NCBI GenBank assembly: GCA_031284445.1
Contig: JAISZW010000161.1
Location: 1 to 13,840, forward strand
Length of the DNA stretch: 13,840 bases
Origin: Candidatus Methanovirga basalitermitum
GTDB lineage: Archaea > Methanobacteriota > Methanobacteria > Methanobacteriales > Methanobacteriaceae
Reading direction: 5' to 3'
Shown here: piece after piece, positions 11,565 through 13,840 of the stretch
Position numbering within the stretch: position 1 is the stretch's first letter
How the letters are laid out: each line of letters opens with the position of its first letter
The notes under the pieces: model-generated
The model's input: only the letters and a program-made list of their open reading frames with translations
What the model was told of the DNA's origin: nothing
Databases searched by the model: none
Program-made: the position numbers and the translations under genes

Positions 11565-12848
11565 CTATTTATTTATTCTAATCAATGGTTTAGATAAATG
11601 TCTTCTTGCTGATGTAGGTGTTTCATAATAACTATTTTCAACGAGTTCTCTATCTTCAACAATAGCTATTTTTTCTCCATCAGGAAGCTTGAAACCACAT
11701 TTCCTACATTTAAACCCTTTTTTGAAACCTGCAGAAGTCATTGTTTTACCACAAATACATTTAGGATTCTTAAAGATTTGTTTCTTGTTTAAGGATAATA
11801 TTCTGATTTTTTCAATATTGAATGTTCCACCACAACCAACACCTCCAAATAATTGAACTTGATCTCCTTTAATAAGTTTATTTATAATTTTTCTAAAACC
11901 TTTTGTTGGTTCATAAGCAGCAGCTTCTATTTCACCAAAATCATCAGATAATCTAAAGAAAACATGACCACCAGTAATAACATGAGGACTATCAACAACC
12001 ATTCCATTTACGATGTAAGAACCATATTTCTCCATTTTATCTATTCTATCTATTTTTTTAAGATGCATATCGGTATGTTGATTTGTTTTAAAGATTGTAA
12101 AACAATCAATTGGTTCATCAACATTTAAAATATCTTTAGCTACTTTAAGTATTTCAGAAGATTCTCCTCTAATCCCATAAAGGACAGGACATAAAGTTTT
12201 TGGTTCAATAGCTATGTAATCATTATCAATATTTTCAAATGTTTTAGGATATGTTTTTTTATTCATCAAAATTACAGAATTACAATCAATAGCTCTTTTA
12301 GTTCCATGATTTTCTTTTATTCTGTATGCAATTAATTCATAGGTGTGATCTTTAAGTTGACATCCAATAGCAGCTAAGGAACCTATAATGCCTCTTCCTT
12401 TCTTGAATTTGTGGATTTCTGCACCAATTTCATTAGCAAACTCTTCAGCTTCTTCAATTGTTATAATTGAATGAATAACTTTAAGTGAGTAATTTTCCAT
12501 CCTTTTATTAATTTTTCCTTGATAGAATACAACACCAGGATTTGTATTTTCACAATCTGTCATTGATAAGTTTTCGACATTAGAGAGAACTATTTTTTTA
12601 ACTAAATCAATATAGTGATTGTTTGAAATAGCTATTTTAAATGATATTGCTCCATTTCCACGTGTTTTAAATCTTGCAAATGGATTTAACCGTATGAGGC
12701 GAGGAAAGCCAGTAATATTAATTTTATTCTCTTTTAACTTATTTATTATTGTTGTAGCAAGGTATGTTGTACACATTCCATCTTCTGAATCAGTATCATC
12801 AATACCTACATATAAAAAAATTATATAATCACCTTTTGATGTGTTCAA
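11565..12848 (-). CDS. tiaS: TiaS, tRNA-Ile2 agmatidine synthase
   Basis: TiaS attaches agmatine to C34 of tRNA-Ile2 using ATP, so that the CAU anticodon reads AUA instead of AUG; it is essential in archaea. The product has 427 residues. The N-terminal kinase-like domain carries VGIDDTDSEDGMCTTY (residues 14-29). Near 147-157 is HKFKKGRGIIG, and near 220-228 CPVLYGIRG. An OB-fold region (about 280-350) includes SPHVITGGHVFF. The zinc ribbon near the C-terminus has C364, C366, C381 and C384, followed by RRHLSKPL typical of the family. The start is odd: homologues usually begin MYVGIDDTDS, but here that Met codon is TTA (12813-12815), and the nearest in-frame start is TTG at 12848, adding 12 residues. 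That TTG overlaps the stop of the DUF169 gene by 4 bp, so translation is probably coupled. AAAGGTGAT inside the extra segment looks like an older Shine-Dalgarno. Confidence 0.95.
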   Translation of the reverse strand: MNTSKGDYIIFLYVGIDDTDSEDGMCTTYLATTIINKLKENKINITGFPRLIRLNPFARFKTRGNGAISFKIAISNNHYIDLVKKIVLSNVENLSMTDCENTNPGVVFYQGKINKRMENYSLKVIHSIITIEEAEEFANEIGAEIHKFKKGRGIIGSLAAIGCQLKDHTYELIAYRIKENHGTKRAIDCNSVILMNKKTYPKTFENIDNDYIAIEPKTLCPVLYGIRGESSEILKVAKDILNVDEPIDCFTIFKTNQHTDMHLKKIDRIDKMEKYGSYIVNGMVVDSPHVITGGHVFFRLSDDFGEIEAAAYEPTKGFRKIINKLIKGDQVQLFGGVGCGGTFNIEKIRILSLNKKQIFKNPKCICGKTMTSAGFKKGFKCRKCGFKLPDGEKIAIVEDRELVENSYYETPTSARRHLSKPLIRINK

Positions 12849-13540
12849 TCTTTTTTCATTAGATTTAAGGCTGTTACTGTACAGCCAATATTTTCACCAT
12901 TTAATCCAATGATAAGTTCTGATTCATCAAAACCTGCAAATTTTCTTGAACCAGAACATGCTAAAGTAATATTAGGATTTTTTGTTGTGTATGGTCCTGC
13001 TACTGCATCAGCACAAACAGATTGAATTCCTGCAAAATTAGCTTCAACCCTACCACCTAAGGTGTAAACAATGGCTTGAGAAATTAACATTCCTTGTTTT
13101 GGATTGGCAATTATTATAATAATGTCTGGTTGGAAGTCTGCCAATTCAAGTGGAGAGTATAATATTGCAAAGATTTTAGAATTAATCTTAGGTATTCTAT
13201 CCATAGTCCTCTTTCCAGAGCCTACAGTTTTAAATCTACCTAATTTATAATAAAATTCACCAGTTTCAACTTTTATTGGCATATCATTTAATCCTAAAGC
13301 TGCTGAACCACCTTTACAACTTTGGTCTTCAGAGGTTCCGTAGAACTTTCTACCATTTGATGCTTTCTTTACCATTTCACAATGCCTTGATTTTTTATCT
13401 ATTTTTTCAATTCCTTTAGGTATTTCATCCTCGTGAAATACAAGTTTAATAGCTATTGGAGATGTATTCAATCTTAAATTACTTTTTAACTCATTACTTA
13501 CAAATTCATTATCTTTTAAAATGTCATCTTCCTCATTCAT
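12845..13540 (-). CDS. DUF169 family protein
   Basis: This 231-residue protein belongs to the DUF169 family common in methanogens and anaerobic bacteria, whose function is unknown. Family traits seen are the N-terminal SPIAIKL (residues 27-33), a conserved SRHCEMVKKA near 51-60, the cysteine-containing DQSCKGGSAALGL near 72-84, a PLELADFQPDIIIIIANP core, GRVEANFAGIQSVCADAVAGPY and the C-terminal CSGSRKFAGFDESELIIG. The retained cysteines suggest metal or thiol chemistry, but that is inference. No signal peptide or membrane segment is seen. The ATG at 13540 follows GGAG with 8 nt between. It is the first gene of a two-gene operon with tiaS. The pairing is a context hint only; no link to tRNA modification is shown. 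Confidence 0.9.
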   Translation of the reverse strand: MNEEDDILKDNEFVSNELKSNLRLNTSPIAIKLVFHEDEIPKGIEKIDKKSRHCEMVKKASNGRKFYGTSEDQSCKGGSAALGLNDMPIKVETGEFYYKLGRFKTVGSGKRTMDRIPKINSKIFAILYSPLELADFQPDIIIIIANPKQGMLISQAIVYTLGGRVEANFAGIQSVCADAVAGPYTTKNPNITLACSGSRKFAGFDESELIIGLNGENIGCTVTALNLMKKD

Positions 13541-13779
13541 AGATATTCTCCTTTAATTGTTTAATATTTAATTTGAGAGAAAAATATTGTTACAAGTTTT
13601 GCTGTCATTGCTAAGAAGGTACCTATCGTTAGTCAGTTATTCTATCCTAAAATCCTCTTATGGACAACATGATCTCTTTTAATCTCCTCTAAATCCTGAT
13701 AATTTTCTTATTTATGGTTTTATTATTATAGTGATAATGGTAATGTTTATCAATTATTAATCTTAATTATAATTATAAA
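13541..13779. other. Intergenic region upstream of the DUF169-tiaS operon
   Basis: It contains the Shine-Dalgarno AAAGGAG for the DUF169 gene and AT-rich stretches that could hold its TATA box, which I cannot place with confidence. A 22-codon minus-strand run (13642-13707) reads protein-like (NYQDLEEIKRDHVVHKRILG) but lacks a start codon and is bounded by stops, so it may be another gene relic. Confidence 0.35.
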
Positions 13780-13840
13780 AATTCTTTAAATCAAATTTAA
13801 ATAAATTATATTGGATATAATATTTTATAAAATGACAAAC
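13780..13840 (+). repeat. 62-bp dispersed repeat, copy 2 (runs off the window)
   Basis: The plus strand from AATTCTTTAAATC to the window end matches the minus strand at 9447-9386. The match reaches the last base, so the repeat probably continues outside. The bases just before 13780 differ from those before the other copy, which fixes the repeat boundary at AATTC. Confidence 0.75.

Noticed and set aside
11434..11628. Plus-strand frame of 64 codons and the TTGACACAGCC at 11434-11444 as an insertion-sequence end
   Set aside because: The frame overlaps the end of tiaS in antisense and has no ribosome binding site. The 11-mer falls in the middle of the relic frame and has no partner in the opposite orientation.

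Overview
The window looks like a chromosomal segment of an AT-rich methanogenic archaeon of the Methanobacteriales; Methanosphaera or Methanobrevibacter fits best. The grounds are a Kae1-Bud32 fusion, an archaeal-type glutamyl-tRNA synthetase, TiaS (archaea only), HypE for hydrogenase maturation, a class III (prepilin-like) signal peptide protein, GGTG/GGAGGTG ribosome binding sites, TTG starts, TATA-like promoters and U-tract terminators. The genus is inferred from base composition and gene style, not from a search.

Region 1 (about 300-4150) is accessory and probably the remains of a provirus. All its genes lie on the minus strand. Two adjacent genes resemble phage baseplate or tail-fibre proteins (300-860 and 867-1433). 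Next to them are three tandem paralogues encoding small secreted proteins of a family I do not recognise (1518-2009, 2070-2552, 2635-3105), each with its own strong Shine-Dalgarno and apparently its own promoter. Upstream of these is a 300-bp stretch of alternating inverted boxes around CTCAC(A/G)GATC, then a 5'-truncated gene fragment resembling the C-terminal end of a virus primase/helicase (3602-4015). The break in that fragment coincides with one arm of a 13-bp inverted repeat (4009-4153).

Region 2 (4283-6747, plus strand) holds a small prepilin-like protein, a decayed reading frame that may come from a transposase, and the kae1-bud32 fusion gene for tRNA t6A synthesis.

Region 3 (7563-13540, minus strand) is housekeeping: gltX, hypE, tiaS and a DUF169 gene. 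The last two overlap by 4 bp and form an operon, DUF169 first. The long gaps between these genes are not empty. They hold a 28-codon stump of a family 2 glycosyltransferase cut off by a dispersed repeat, two other decayed reading frames, three 18-bp tandem repeats, and a family of miniature hairpins with 3-nt loops. The hairpins form a four-copy 41-bp tandem array at 11090-11248 and recur at 7148-7197. A 62-bp repeat occurs in opposite orientations at 9386-9447 and 13780-13840, the latter running off the window.

Functionally, Kae1-Bud32 (t6A37), TiaS (agmatidine at C34 of tRNA-Ile2) and GltX all act on tRNA, and HypE supplies the CN ligands of [NiFe] hydrogenases. They are not organised as one pathway here. 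The least explained parts are the secreted paralogue array with its hairpin-rich upstream region, and the mini-hairpin repeat family.
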